Source: Alcaligenaceae bacterium (GTDB lineage: Bacteria > Pseudomonadota > Gammaproteobacteria > Burkholderiales > Burkholderiaceae_B). From it: DNA of 8,719 nt. Below the pieces are notes generated by a model. The model saw only the letters and a list, made by a program, of their open reading frames with translations, ran no database searches and was not told where the DNA came from. Within the stretch, counting starts at the first letter, position 1. Each line of letters starts with the position of its first letter. This document shows, in pieces, positions 1-7,133 of the stretch. A program made the position numbers and the translations under genes. The stretch covers positions 1 through 8,719 of the forward strand of contig JAAZGT010000080.1 in assembly GCA_012511095.1 (NCBI GenBank), given 5' to 3'.

Positions 1-1367
1 ATAAAATCGAGTAATTCGCTAGAACCGTTTTTAGCCTCATCAATCACTTCTTGTGCCATATAAGTACGCAAGGTGTAAAGTGGGTTAATGCTATTCATCA
101 TCTTTTGACGCTCTATTGGATCAAGATTGTCTTTTTTGAGGCGCTCTTTATATGAAGCTAACCAAGCCTTAGCGTCATCAGCACCATTAAATAGACTTAA
201 CCAAGACTGCTCATTGGTGTGAATATCGGCTAAACGCCTAAAGCTTAGGGTGAAATCTGCGGCATGCTTGGTTAATAAAGTCCAGAAATCGTTAAAAAGA
301 TCATCATCTTCAGAGCTTAAATCCCTAAATCCAAGCTTTTTAGCATGAATTTCAAAAAAGCTATCGTAGAAATAATCAGCGTACTTTTCTAAAACCTCTC
401 TGAGCTCATCTTCTTTAAGACCTAATAAAGTAAAGCAATTAGCAAATTGGTGTAGATTCCATAAAGCGATATTAACTTGTTGGCTAAAAGCGTAGCGCCC
501 GCCATGATCACTATGGTTAATAACCCAATTCGGGTAGAAATTTTCCATAAAACCATAAGGACCATAATCAATGGTTAAACCTAACACCGACATATTGTCT
601 GTATTCATCACCCCGTGGACAAAACCCACACTTTGCCATTGAGCCATTAAATGCGCGGTCTTTTTCACAACAATATCTAAGAAGTCTAAAACCTTGTCTT
701 TGATATCGCTATATTTTTTTTGTAATTGATCGGCAAAGAAGTGATCACAAACATAATCTAATAATTCGCGTAACAAATCCGGACGTTGTTTGGCATACCA
801 ATGCTGGAAAGAGCCAAAGCGTACGAAGCTAGGTGCCACACGCGACACAATCGCAGCGGTTTCCATACGCTCACGACGGACCCGATCTTGAGACATGGTT
901 ATGCTTAAGGCTAAGGTTGTTGGGATGTTTAGACCATCCATTGCAGCACTAGCCAGATACTCTCTAATGCTAGAGCGTAGCACCGCCCTACCATCTCCCA
1001 TGCGTGAATAAGGGGTAAGACCTGCGCCTTTAAGCTGAATCTCCCAGTCTGGGATTGTAGGATCAGATGACTTAATAGCACCTAGTAAATGCGCGCGGCC
1101 ATCGCCCAATTGACCAGCCCACACACCGAACTGGTGACCACTATAGACAGCAGATAAAGTGATGCCACCCGGTAAATCAGCTTGGCCTGACATAATCTTT
1201 AAAAATTCATCACTCTCATATTGGTTGCGGTCAATACCTAATAACTCGGCAACCTTTGGGTTTACATGGAGCAATTTCACATCATGCTTTAAACCCTGCA
1301 TTGATAAGCGGGTATAAAACTCAGGTGAAAGCTCAGCAAAAGAGTTAGTGATTTTTAATGATTTCAT
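1..1367 (-). CDS. selO: SelO/YdiU family protein adenylyltransferase (3' end cut by window edge)
   Basis: Pseudokinase-fold enzyme that, in the characterised family members, transfers AMP from ATP onto Ser, Thr or Tyr of target proteins (AMPylation) and is linked to redox stress. The frame stays open from the ATG at 1365-1367 to base 1, giving 455 residues. E. coli YdiU is about 478 aa, so roughly 25-40 C-terminal residues are missing, including the redox-active Cys (or Sec) tail that defines the family. Visible hallmarks: YSGHQFGVWAGQLGDGRA near residues 75-92 (nucleotide-binding loop), QLKGAG with the likely ATP-binding Lys at 113, YSRMGDGRAVLRSSIRE at 120-136, and HGVMNTDNMS at 251-260 with Asp257, followed by DYGP with the metal-binding Asp267. 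NHSDHGGRY also matches the family. The start MKSLKITNSF is the usual kind of N-terminus. It begins 18 bp after the DUF2069 gene stop with only a weak ribosome site, so co-transcription is likely. The gene name rests on recognised sequence; the target proteins are unknown. Confidence 0.95.
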   Translation of the reverse strand, partial: MKSLKITNSFAELSPEFYTRLSMQGLKHDVKLLHVNPKVAELLGIDRNQYESDEFLKIMSGQADLPGGITLSAVYSGHQFGVWAGQLGDGRAHLLGAIKSSDPTIPDWEIQLKGAGLTPYSRMGDGRAVLRSSIREYLASAAMDGLNIPTTLALSITMSQDRVRRERMETAAIVSRVAPSFVRFGSFQHWYAKQRPDLLRELLDYVCDHFFADQLQKKYSDIKDKVLDFLDIVVKKTAHLMAQWQSVGFVHGVMNTDNMSVLGLTIDYGPYGFMENFYPNWVINHSDHGGRYAFSQQVNIALWNLHQFANCFTLLGLKEDELREVLEKYADYFYDSFFEIHAKKLGFRDLSSEDDDLFNDFWTLLTKHAADFTLSFRRLADIHTNEQSWLSLFNGADDAKAWLASYKERLKKDNLDPIERQKMMNSINPLYTLRTYMAQEVIDEAKNGSSELLDF

Positions 1368-1385
1368 AATTTGATTGCTTTAGGC

Positions 1386-1763
1386 TTATTGACCGGATTT
1401 TTTGCGAAGCTTAGCAAGTCGCTTTGCAGGGCGCACATACATAATAGCGCTGTAAAAAACGAACATGGCTAATAACGCTTCACCCATGGCCAACTGCCTA
1501 GAAAATATGGTTGAATCTGTATACCAGCGTACTACACCCTCCATAAAGTAGAGTAGCACAAGCATGGCTGTCCATTGCATAGTATACAAATTACCGCGCC
1601 ATAACCCATACAATGGGAACACTAAGGGTAAGGCTTTTAATGCATACCAACTACCACCTGGGACTACTGGATCTAATACCCACTCCCACAAAACGCACAA
1701 AATAATTAATAATAAAGTAGAGAAAAAAGCGGTATATCTATAAACAGGATTTAAAGGGACCAT
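1386..1763 (-). CDS. DUF2069 family small integral membrane protein
   Basis: A 125-residue inner membrane protein with about four hydrophobic segments (near residues 11-29, 41-56, 61-78 and 92-110) and a basic C-terminal tail (RPAKRLAKLRKKSGQ) that should lie in the cytoplasm. The segments LKALPLVFPLYGLWRGNLYTMQW and LYFMEGVVRWYTD fit the conserved pattern of DUF2069 proteins, a family found in gamma- and betaproteobacteria with no established function. Length is normal for the family. The ATG at 1761-1763 is the only sensible start; the region just upstream lacks a strong Shine-Dalgarno. It is the first gene of a probable two-gene unit with selO, and is divergent from the yihY-like gene across a 124-bp gap. 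No catalytic residues can be pointed to. Family assignment is fairly secure; role unknown. Confidence 0.85.
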   Translation of the reverse strand: MVPLNPVYRYTAFFSTLLLIILCVLWEWVLDPVVPGGSWYALKALPLVFPLYGLWRGNLYTMQWTAMLVLLYFMEGVVRWYTDSTIFSRQLAMGEALLAMFVFYSAIMYVRPAKRLAKLRKKSGQ

Positions 1764-1799
1764 ATTTGAGACTAATAACGGTTATCAACGACACAGGCT

Positions 1800-1805
1800 A
1801 TTGTA
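1800..1805 (-). promoter_or_regulatory. Possible -10 box for the DUF2069-selO unit
   Basis: Read on the minus strand this is TACAAT, one mismatch from the sigma70 -10 consensus, 37 bp upstream of the DUF2069 start codon. A good -35 box at 16-18 bp is not visible (only GGTTCAGC-like sequence), so the call is tentative. It directly abuts the proposed plus-strand -10 box, so the two promoters would be back to back and compete for polymerase. Confidence 0.3.
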
Positions 1806-1814
1806 TGCTATATT
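1806..1814 (+). promoter_or_regulatory. Possible extended -10 promoter for the yihY-like gene
   Basis: The sequence TGCTATATT fits an extended -10 element (TGn followed by TATATT). Transcription would begin near 1821 and give a leader of about 67 bases before the ATG at 1888. A weak -35-like TTATCA lies at 1782-1787, too far (21 bp) for this box but 16 bp from the overlapping TATGCT at 1804-1809. A promoter here also argues against translation starting further upstream at the TTG at 1801. Confidence 0.35.
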
Positions 1815-1887
1815 TTTTAATGCTGAACCATTAGCGAGTTTAGTTATCGCTATTCATTTTGTTTTACTAGATTACAGAGAGCAAGTA

Positions 1888-3156
1888 ATGAGTTTATTAG
1901 ATAACAAAGCACCATCAGATAAAGATAATTTTGATAATGACGAGGTTTTTATCAAAAATTATCGCGACTCAATATTTGATTGGCGCTTTTATAAAGATGT
2001 TTTGATGTTCGCTATTACTCGCTTAATTAATGAGGGTTTAACAAATAAAGCGGCAAGTTTATCGTACACCTCTATCACCTCTTCAGTACCACTATTAGCT
2101 GTCATCCTATCATTATTTACAGCCTTTCCTATTTTTAATGATTTTAAAATTTATCTTGAGCAGTTTTTAAGTCAAAGTCTTTTTCCCGAAAACATTTCAG
2201 AACAACTACTCGGGTATTTAAATACCTTTGCTGAAGCAGCCACGAGCTTAACTGCCATTGGTACTATCTTCTTATTTGTCACCTCAATATTGTTAATGAT
2301 GACTATTGAGGATTCATTAAACCAAATTTTCCAAGTTAGAAAACCACGTTCTCTGTTGCAGCGTATTTTGGTCTATTGGGCGGTATTGTCCATAGGTCCA
2401 TTTGCTCTAGCACTTAGTTTATGGGCTAGCGCAACGGCGGTACAACAAACCGTTTTAGGTGAATTTTCATTAGTGCAAAGAACAACAAGCTTTTTGTTGC
2501 CAATGATGTTTACGGGCTTATTGGTGAGTTTATTGTATTATATTGTGCCAAATCGCCGTATTAAATTTAGAGATGCCTTGGTCGGCGGCTTTTTTATGGC
2601 CATCATTTCAGGCTTAATGCGCTCTGGTTTTACCTTATACCTAAGTAAATTTCCGACCTATACTTTAATTTATGGCACCTTTGCGGTTTTGCCAATTTTC
2701 TTAATTTGGGTATATATGTCATGGCTGATTGTATTATTAGGCGCATATATTGTGTCTTTAATGCCGCAAATACGTCGTGGCTTAATTGCACAAAACCATC
2801 GCTCAGGTACTCGATTTTTACTAGCTATTAAAATTTTAAGGGTGCTGCATAATCAAAGATTATTACAACAGCCTAGCGTAACAGAGTCGCAGTTTGAATC
2901 ACTTATCCATACGAGTCAATTTAACCTGATTCATGTTTTATATATGCTATCTGACCTAGGTTATGTCATGCGTGGCTCTGAGTCTAAAGATGCTGTCTGG
3001 GCTCTGGTTTGCGACGATAGTAGCTCAATTCAACCATTGATTGATGAGTTTCTATTTGATAAAAATATGTTACATGTACTTAATGATGAAAAGATTCGCG
3101 TGGCATTAGAGCGAACCTTTGCCAAAGAGGATGTGACTATTGCTGAGATTTATTAG
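1888..3156 (+). CDS. YihY/RbN (BrkB-type, UPF0761) inner membrane protein, long form
   Basis: A 422-residue inner membrane protein of the YihY family, which was once annotated as ribonuclease BN in error and has no settled biochemical function. The signature AASLSYTSITSSVPLLAV near residues 56-72 follows an amphipathic N-terminal stretch, and YGTFAVLPIFLIWVYMSW at about 262-279 is the family's conserved last membrane block. Six membrane segments are likely (about 64-82, 119-140, 158-180, 203-220, 232-252, 266-292). Residues 293-422 form a soluble tail that E. coli YihY (about 290 aa) lacks; similar long forms are known in other proteobacteria, and the tail looks like a winged-helix-type fold, which is inference. 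The frame is open upstream to a TTG at 1801, but the ATG at 1888 is chosen because AGAGAG lies six bases before it, the extra residues are not family-like, and a promoter-like sequence lies between. It is convergent with the nrd operon. Confidence 0.88.
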   Translation: MSLLDNKAPSDKDNFDNDEVFIKNYRDSIFDWRFYKDVLMFAITRLINEGLTNKAASLSYTSITSSVPLLAVILSLFTAFPIFNDFKIYLEQFLSQSLFPENISEQLLGYLNTFAEAATSLTAIGTIFLFVTSILLMMTIEDSLNQIFQVRKPRSLLQRILVYWAVLSIGPFALALSLWASATAVQQTVLGEFSLVQRTTSFLLPMMFTGLLVSLLYYIVPNRRIKFRDALVGGFFMAIISGLMRSGFTLYLSKFPTYTLIYGTFAVLPIFLIWVYMSWLIVLLGAYIVSLMPQIRRGLIAQNHRSGTRFLLAIKILRVLHNQRLLQQPSVTESQFESLIHTSQFNLIHVLYMLSDLGYVMRGSESKDAVWALVCDDSSSIQPLIDEFLFDKNMLHVLNDEKIRVALERTFAKEDVTIAEIY

Positions 3157-3174
3157 TCGCTAATTAAAATGATA

Positions 3175-3202
3175 AACGCCCGACACATTTTGTTCGGGCG
3201 TT
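3175..3202. terminator. Bidirectional hairpin terminator between yihY-like gene and nrd operon
   Basis: Perfect 9-bp inverted repeat AACGCCCGA / TCGGGCGTT with a 10-base loop, 18 bases past the yihY-like stop and 24 bases past the ferredoxin stop on the other strand. Read on the minus strand the stem is followed by TATCATTTTAATT, a better T-rich tail than the TTAAATTT-like tail seen on the plus strand, so it is probably strongest as the end of nrdA-nrdB-yfaE. The position between convergent genes supports a shared terminator. Confidence 0.8.
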
Positions 3203-3226
3203 AAATTTGACTAACGATAAATTTGC

Positions 3227-3550
3227 TTAAAATAGCTTTTCGTAAAACTCTTCGGTCTCATCATCAATTTCGGGACTTGGCTCTTGACCCTTTTGCCCTG
3301 CTACCAGCACATCAACCTTAGCCTCTGGTGCTGGTCTACAGCAACAAGGCAGGATCTCGCCTGGATTAACATAGGCTAAGGGCTCTATCAAATAACTCAC
3401 CTCACCATCAAGTAAGGTGGTGCGACATGAACCACAATAGCCTGCGCGGCATTGGTATTCGACTTCATAACCTTGGCGCTCTAAACCCTCAAGCATTGTT
3501 TCATCGCTTAAGAGCTCAAAGCTACCATCCCAGGTGAAGACTCGACTCAT
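3227..3550 (-). CDS. yfaE: YfaE-like 2Fe-2S ferredoxin for ribonucleotide reductase R2 maintenance
   Basis: Plant-type [2Fe-2S] ferredoxin of 107 residues. In E. coli, YfaE passes electrons to NrdB to assemble and regenerate its diferric-tyrosyl radical cofactor. The cluster motif is plain: YQCRAGYCGSCRT gives Cys34, Cys39 and Cys42 (C-x4-C-x2-C), and the fourth ligand comes from the triple Cys at 69-71 in GEILPCCCR, where E. coli YfaE also has three consecutive cysteines. The start ATG overlaps the nrdB stop in an ATGA arrangement with no clear ribosome site of its own, so its translation is probably coupled to nrdB. It is the last gene of the operon. Oddity: E. coli YfaE is about 84 aa; this one carries an extra C-terminal tail of around 20 residues that is strongly acidic and ends in two aromatic/hydrophobic pairs (EEFYEKLF). 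Confidence 0.93.
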   Translation of the reverse strand: MSRVFTWDGSFELLSDETMLEGLERQGYEVEYQCRAGYCGSCRTTLLDGEVSYLIEPLAYVNPGEILPCCCRPAPEAKVDVLVAGQKGQEPSPEIDDETEEFYEKLF

Positions 3551-4680
3551 AATTCAAATCCAGATAATACGTCTGGGTTAATTTCGGCATCAATTTGACC
3601 CACGAGATAAGAACTAATCTCAACCTCTTGAGGAGCAACTTGTACGTTATCAGATGATAACCAAGCATTAATCCATGGGATTGGGTTTTGGTTGGCACCC
3701 TCAAAAGCAGGCTTAAGACCAACTGCTTGCATACGTGAGTTAGTAATATACTCAACGTATTTACATAAAATATCGCGGTTAAGACCAATCATCGAACCAT
3801 CTTTAAAGAGATAAGAAGCCCACTCTTTTTCTTGCTCAGCTGAGTCTTTGAACATATCAAAACACTCTTGCTCTAGCTCTTTGGCAATTTCAACCATTTC
3901 TGGATCGTCTTGACCGTTACGCATAATATTTAACATATGCTGAGTACTTACTAAGTGTAAGGCCTCGTCACGAGCGATCAATTTAATGATTTTGGCATTA
4001 CCTTCCATGAGCTTTCTTTCGGCGAAGGCAAATGAGCACGCAAAACTCACATAAAAGCGAATAGCTTCTAAGATATTCACTGACATTAGGCAGAGATAAA
4101 GCTTTTTCTTAAGCTCTCTTAAACTCACAACCTCGGTCTTACCATTTAGTGTGTGAGTACCCTCACCATGTAATTGGTATAGACTGACTGCGCGAATTAA
4201 ATCGTCGTAATACTTAGAAATATCACGAGCACGTTCCAAAATATGCTCGTTGGTCACAATACCATCAAAAATTATTGATGGGTCATTCACAATATTACGA
4301 ATAATGTGAGTGTATGAACGTGAGTGAATTGTCTCAGAAAAAGACCAAGTCTCAATCCATGTCTCTAACTCAGGTAGTGACACAATAGGTAAAAAAGCCA
4401 CGTTAGGGCTACGACCTTGAATTGAGTCTAATAGGGTTTGGTATTTCAAGTTTGAAATAAAAATATGCTTTTCATGTTCTGGCAAATTAGCATAGTCAAT
4501 TCTATCTTGAGAAACATCAACCTCTTCGGGACGCCAGAAAAATGATAATTGCTTTTCAATTAGCTTTTCAAAAATCTCAAATTTCTGCTGGTCATAGCGT
4601 GCAACGTTAACGCTTTGACCGAAAAACATGGGCTCTAAGAGCGCATTGTTTGGGGTCTCATTAAACGTACTATATAACAT
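3547..4680 (-). CDS. nrdB: Class Ia ribonucleoside-diphosphate reductase beta subunit (R2)
   Basis: Small (R2) subunit that houses the diiron centre and stable tyrosyl radical used to start ribonucleotide reduction in the partner NrdA. It has 377 residues and aligns with E. coli NrdB (376 aa) with no shift at the N-terminus. All cofactor residues are present: iron ligands Asp85, Glu116, His119, Glu205, Glu239 and His242, and the radical Tyr123 in the motif SETIHSRSYTH. The C-terminal tail SSYLVGQIDAEINPDVLSGFEL matches the segment that docks on NrdA and carries the conserved Tyr of the radical-transfer path. The frame extends to a GTG at 4713, but the ATG at 4678-4680 is chosen because the E. 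coli start aligns there and AAGAG sits five bases upstream; the longer version would begin inside the intergenic hairpin. It follows nrdA by 67 bp and overlaps yfaE by 4 bp. Confidence 0.98.
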   Translation of the reverse strand: MLYSTFNETPNNALLEPMFFGQSVNVARYDQQKFEIFEKLIEKQLSFFWRPEEVDVSQDRIDYANLPEHEKHIFISNLKYQTLLDSIQGRSPNVAFLPIVSLPELETWIETWSFSETIHSRSYTHIIRNIVNDPSIIFDGIVTNEHILERARDISKYYDDLIRAVSLYQLHGEGTHTLNGKTEVVSLRELKKKLYLCLMSVNILEAIRFYVSFACSFAFAERKLMEGNAKIIKLIARDEALHLVSTQHMLNIMRNGQDDPEMVEIAKELEQECFDMFKDSAEQEKEWASYLFKDGSMIGLNRDILCKYVEYITNSRMQAVGLKPAFEGANQNPIPWINAWLSSDNVQVAPQEVEISSYLVGQIDAEINPDVLSGFEL

Positions 4681-4708
4681 ATAAACTCTTGTATAAAAAC
4701 GGGTATTA

Positions 4709-4739
4709 CGCACTTAGACCAGTCATAGGTCTAAGTGCG
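4709..4739 (-). other. Perfect 12-bp hairpin between nrdA and nrdB
   Basis: Inverted repeat CGCACTTAGACC / GGTCTAAGTGCG with a 7-base loop, starting 8 bases after the nrdA stop and ending 18 bases before the nrdB ribosome site. On the minus-strand transcript the stem is not followed directly by a T-run; TTTTT appears only 9 bases later. This suggests a leaky terminator, an RNA-stability element or an RNase processing site that tunes the NrdA:NrdB ratio. The structure is seen directly; its role is inferred. Confidence 0.75.
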
Positions 4740-4747
4740 AAGAAGAT

Positions 4748-7039
4748 TTAAATCTTGCAAGCGCCGCTTTCGCAATCATCGTCACCGGCACTGGCGATGG
4801 ATACTAAGTCGCCCTGCTCGTCTTGAGCACCGTCGCGCGTGTTGTGGTAGTAAAGTGTTTTCAAACCGTACTTATAAGCGTTTAGTAAGTCTTTTAATAA
4901 CTCGCTCATCGGCACTCTGCCGCCCGCATAACGTTGAGGATCGTAGTTGGTATTAGCGGAAATCGCTTGGTCTACAAACTTTTGCATAATACCTACTAAG
5001 CGCAAATAACCATCGTTTGAAGGCATATTCCAGAGTGTTTCGTATTGGTGTCTTAAACGCTGATACTCAGGCACCACCTGACGTAACACACCGTCTTTAG
5101 AGGCTTTAACCGTAATTAAACCACGCGGTGGCTCAATACCATTAGTGGCATTAGAGATCTGGCTAGAGGTCTCTGAGGGCATTAATGCGGTTAAGGTTGA
5201 GTTACGTAAGCCATGCTCTTTAATGTCGCTGCGTAAAGCTTCCCAATCTAAATGTAATGGCTCTTGGCAGAACGCATCGATATCCTTTTTGTAGGTATCG
5301 ATAGGTAGGATACCTTCAGAATACGTTGTTTCATCAAATGCCAAGCAAGGACCGAACTCTTTAGAGAGGTTCATCGACGCTTTTAATAAGTAGTACTGAA
5401 TCGCTTCAAAGGTGCGGTGAGTTAAAGCATTACCACTGCCATCAGAATAGCGAGCGCCATTTTTAGCTAGGTAGTAGGCAAAGTTAATCACACCAACACC
5501 TAGGGTACGACGGTTCATGGTAGCAATTTTAGCGGCTTTGATTGGATAATCTTGATAATCCAGTAAGGCGTCTAAAGCGCGTACAATTAAATCAGATAAA
5601 TGCTCTAATTCATCAAGTGACTCAATCGCACCTAAGTTAAAGGCCGATAAAGTACATAAGGCGATTTCGCCCTCTTCGTCATTAATATCGTTTAATGGCT
5701 TAGTCGGTAAAGCAATCTCAAGACATAAGTTGGACTGACGAACTGGTGCCACCTTAGGATCAAATGGGCTGTGCGTATTGCAGTGATCCACGTTTTGAAT
5801 GTAAATACGACCTGTACCCGCACGCTCTTGCATCATTAATGAGAATAAGTCGGCAGCCTTAACGCTACGCTTACGAATTGATTCGTCTTGCTCATACTGC
5901 ACGTATAAACGCTCAAACTCATCTTGATCTGCAAAGAATGCATCATATAAATCAGGCACATCCGATGGTGAGAATAAGGTGATATTGCCACCCTGAATTA
6001 AGCGCTGATATAGCAAGCGGTTAATTTGAACACCGTAGTCCATATGACGTACACGGTTTTCTTCAACACCACGGTTATTTTTAAGTACTAATAAAGACTC
6101 AACCTCTAAGTGCCACATTGGATAGAATAAGGTCGCTGCACCACCGCGCACACCACCCTGTGAACAACATTTAACTGCTGTTTGGAAGTGCTTATAAAAC
6201 GGGATACAACCAGTATGTTGCGCCTCACCACCACGAATCGGGCTACCAACCGCACGGATACGGCCGGCGTTAATACCAATACCAGCGCGCTGAGATACAT
6301 AACGAACAATAGCTGCACTGGTCGCATTAATAGAATCTAGACTATCATCACACTCAATTAATACACACGAACTAAATTGACGCGTTGGTGTGCGCACACC
6401 CGCCATAATTGGCGTAGGTAAAGACAGTTTAAAAGTAGAAATCGCATCATAGAAGTCTTTGATGTACTGCAGACGCGTTTCTTTAGGGTATTTAGAGAAT
6501 AAGCAAGCCGCAACTAATACGTACAGAAACTGTGGACTCTCAAAGATATCGCCAGTCACACGGTCTTGTACTAAATACTTACCCTCTAACTGGTTTACTG
6601 CCGCATAGGCAAATGATAAATCGCGATCATGCACTAAAAAAGAATCCATTTCATTGAATTCTTCTTCGGTGTAATCCTCTAATAAGTGCTCGTCATATCG
6701 CTTAGTTTTTACTAAGTTTTTGACGTGCTCGTATAGCTTAGGTGGTTCAAACTGACCATAAGCCTTTTTACGCAAGTGGAAAATGGCTAAGCGAGCTGCT
6801 AAAAACTGATAATCAGGAGTTTCCTCGGAGATTAAGTCTGCAGCAGCTTTAATAATAGTTTCGTGAATGTCTTCAGTTTTAATGCCATCGTAAAACTGAA
6901 TTTGTGAACGTAGCTCTACCTGAGAAACGGAAACGTTATCCAAGCCCTCGGCAGCCCAATCCAAAACACGGTGAATTTTATCGAGGTCAAGCGGTTCTTG
7001 ACGACCATCTCTTTTGGTCACCAATAAAGATTTATTCAT
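4748..7039 (-). CDS. nrdA: Class Ia ribonucleoside-diphosphate reductase alpha subunit (R1)
   Basis: Large catalytic (R1) subunit that reduces NDPs to dNDPs. At 763 residues it is two longer than E. coli NrdA, and the numbering is identical up to the C-terminal tail. The N-terminal ATP-cone (about 1-95) keeps the dATP/ATP-sensing residues Val7, Lys9, Arg10, Glu15, Lys21, Thr55, His59 and Lys91 (Asp18 replaces the E. coli Asn). The catalytic set is complete: redox pair Cys225 and Cys462, thiyl-radical Cys439 flanked by Asn437 and Glu441 (SNLCLE), radical-path Tyr730-Tyr731, and the C-terminal shuttle cysteines 756 and 761 (CESGACKI). Asp232 of the specificity site is also present. The ATG is preceded by AAGGG at 7046-7050 with a six-base gap. 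It leads the operon nrdA-nrdB-yfaE and carries two NrdR boxes upstream. Nothing is broken or missing. Confidence 0.98.
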   Translation of the reverse strand: MNKSLLVTKRDGRQEPLDLDKIHRVLDWAAEGLDNVSVSQVELRSQIQFYDGIKTEDIHETIIKAAADLISEETPDYQFLAARLAIFHLRKKAYGQFEPPKLYEHVKNLVKTKRYDEHLLEDYTEEEFNEMDSFLVHDRDLSFAYAAVNQLEGKYLVQDRVTGDIFESPQFLYVLVAACLFSKYPKETRLQYIKDFYDAISTFKLSLPTPIMAGVRTPTRQFSSCVLIECDDSLDSINATSAAIVRYVSQRAGIGINAGRIRAVGSPIRGGEAQHTGCIPFYKHFQTAVKCCSQGGVRGGAATLFYPMWHLEVESLLVLKNNRGVEENRVRHMDYGVQINRLLYQRLIQGGNITLFSPSDVPDLYDAFFADQDEFERLYVQYEQDESIRKRSVKAADLFSLMMQERAGTGRIYIQNVDHCNTHSPFDPKVAPVRQSNLCLEIALPTKPLNDINDEEGEIALCTLSAFNLGAIESLDELEHLSDLIVRALDALLDYQDYPIKAAKIATMNRRTLGVGVINFAYYLAKNGARYSDGSGNALTHRTFEAIQYYLLKASMNLSKEFGPCLAFDETTYSEGILPIDTYKKDIDAFCQEPLHLDWEALRSDIKEHGLRNSTLTALMPSETSSQISNATNGIEPPRGLITVKASKDGVLRQVVPEYQRLRHQYETLWNMPSNDGYLRLVGIMQKFVDQAISANTNYDPQRYAGGRVPMSELLKDLLNAYKYGLKTLYYHNTRDGAQDEQGDLVSIASAGDDDCESGACKI

Positions 7040-7052
7040 GGTCAGCCCTTAA

Positions 7053-7082
7053 TTAATGGGCTTTTTGGACTTGTTTCGCCAT
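7053..7082 (-). other. Possible 9-codon leader ORF in the nrdA leader
   Basis: An ATG within the CCATGG at 7079-7084 opens a short frame encoding MAKQVQKAH and then TAA, ending 13 bases before nrdA. It has no clear ribosome site, so it may be chance. If translated, the ribosome would sweep through the 3' arm of hairpin 1 and the 5' arm of hairpin 2, which would make it a natural sensor. Low confidence that it is translated. Confidence 0.15.
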
Positions 7083-7102
7083 GGAGCCAAGCAAAACCAA
7101 AA

Positions 7103-7118
7103 AGCCTATATATAGTTA
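7103..7118 (-). promoter_or_regulatory. NrdR box 1 (promoter-distal, in leader)
   Basis: Contains the perfect palindromic core CTATATATAG (7106-7115), matching the NrdR consensus core CwAtATaTwG. NrdR is the nucleotide-sensing repressor of ribonucleotide reductase operons and binds pairs of such boxes. Its partner box lies exactly 31 bp upstream, centre to centre, putting both on the same face of the helix. Confidence 0.85.
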
Positions 7119-7133
7119 ATATCGTAAGAAGAA

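Noticed and set aside
1801..1887. Upstream extension of the yihY-like frame to a TTG at 1801 (29 more residues)
   Set aside because: The extra residues do not match the family, a promoter-like element lies at 1806-1814, and the ATG at 1888 has a ribosome site.
3522..3788. 88-codon minus-strand open frame
   Set aside because: Lies out of frame inside nrdB, with no family resemblance; shadow of the real gene.
4681..4713. Upstream extension of nrdB to a GTG at 4713 (11 more residues)
   Set aside because: The E. coli NrdB start aligns at 4680, AAGAG precedes that ATG, and the longer start falls in the intergenic hairpin.
4735..4956. 73-codon plus-strand open frame
   Set aside because: Antisense to the 3' end of nrdA, Arg-rich composition typical of a shadow frame, no ribosome site.
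6106..6327. 73-codon minus-strand open frame
   Set aside because: Out of frame inside the highly conserved catalytic core of nrdA.
7044..7066. Plus-strand intrinsic terminator (AGCCC / GGGCT followed by TTTT)
   Set aside because: No plus-strand gene is being transcribed there; the same bases make better sense as leader structure of nrdA.
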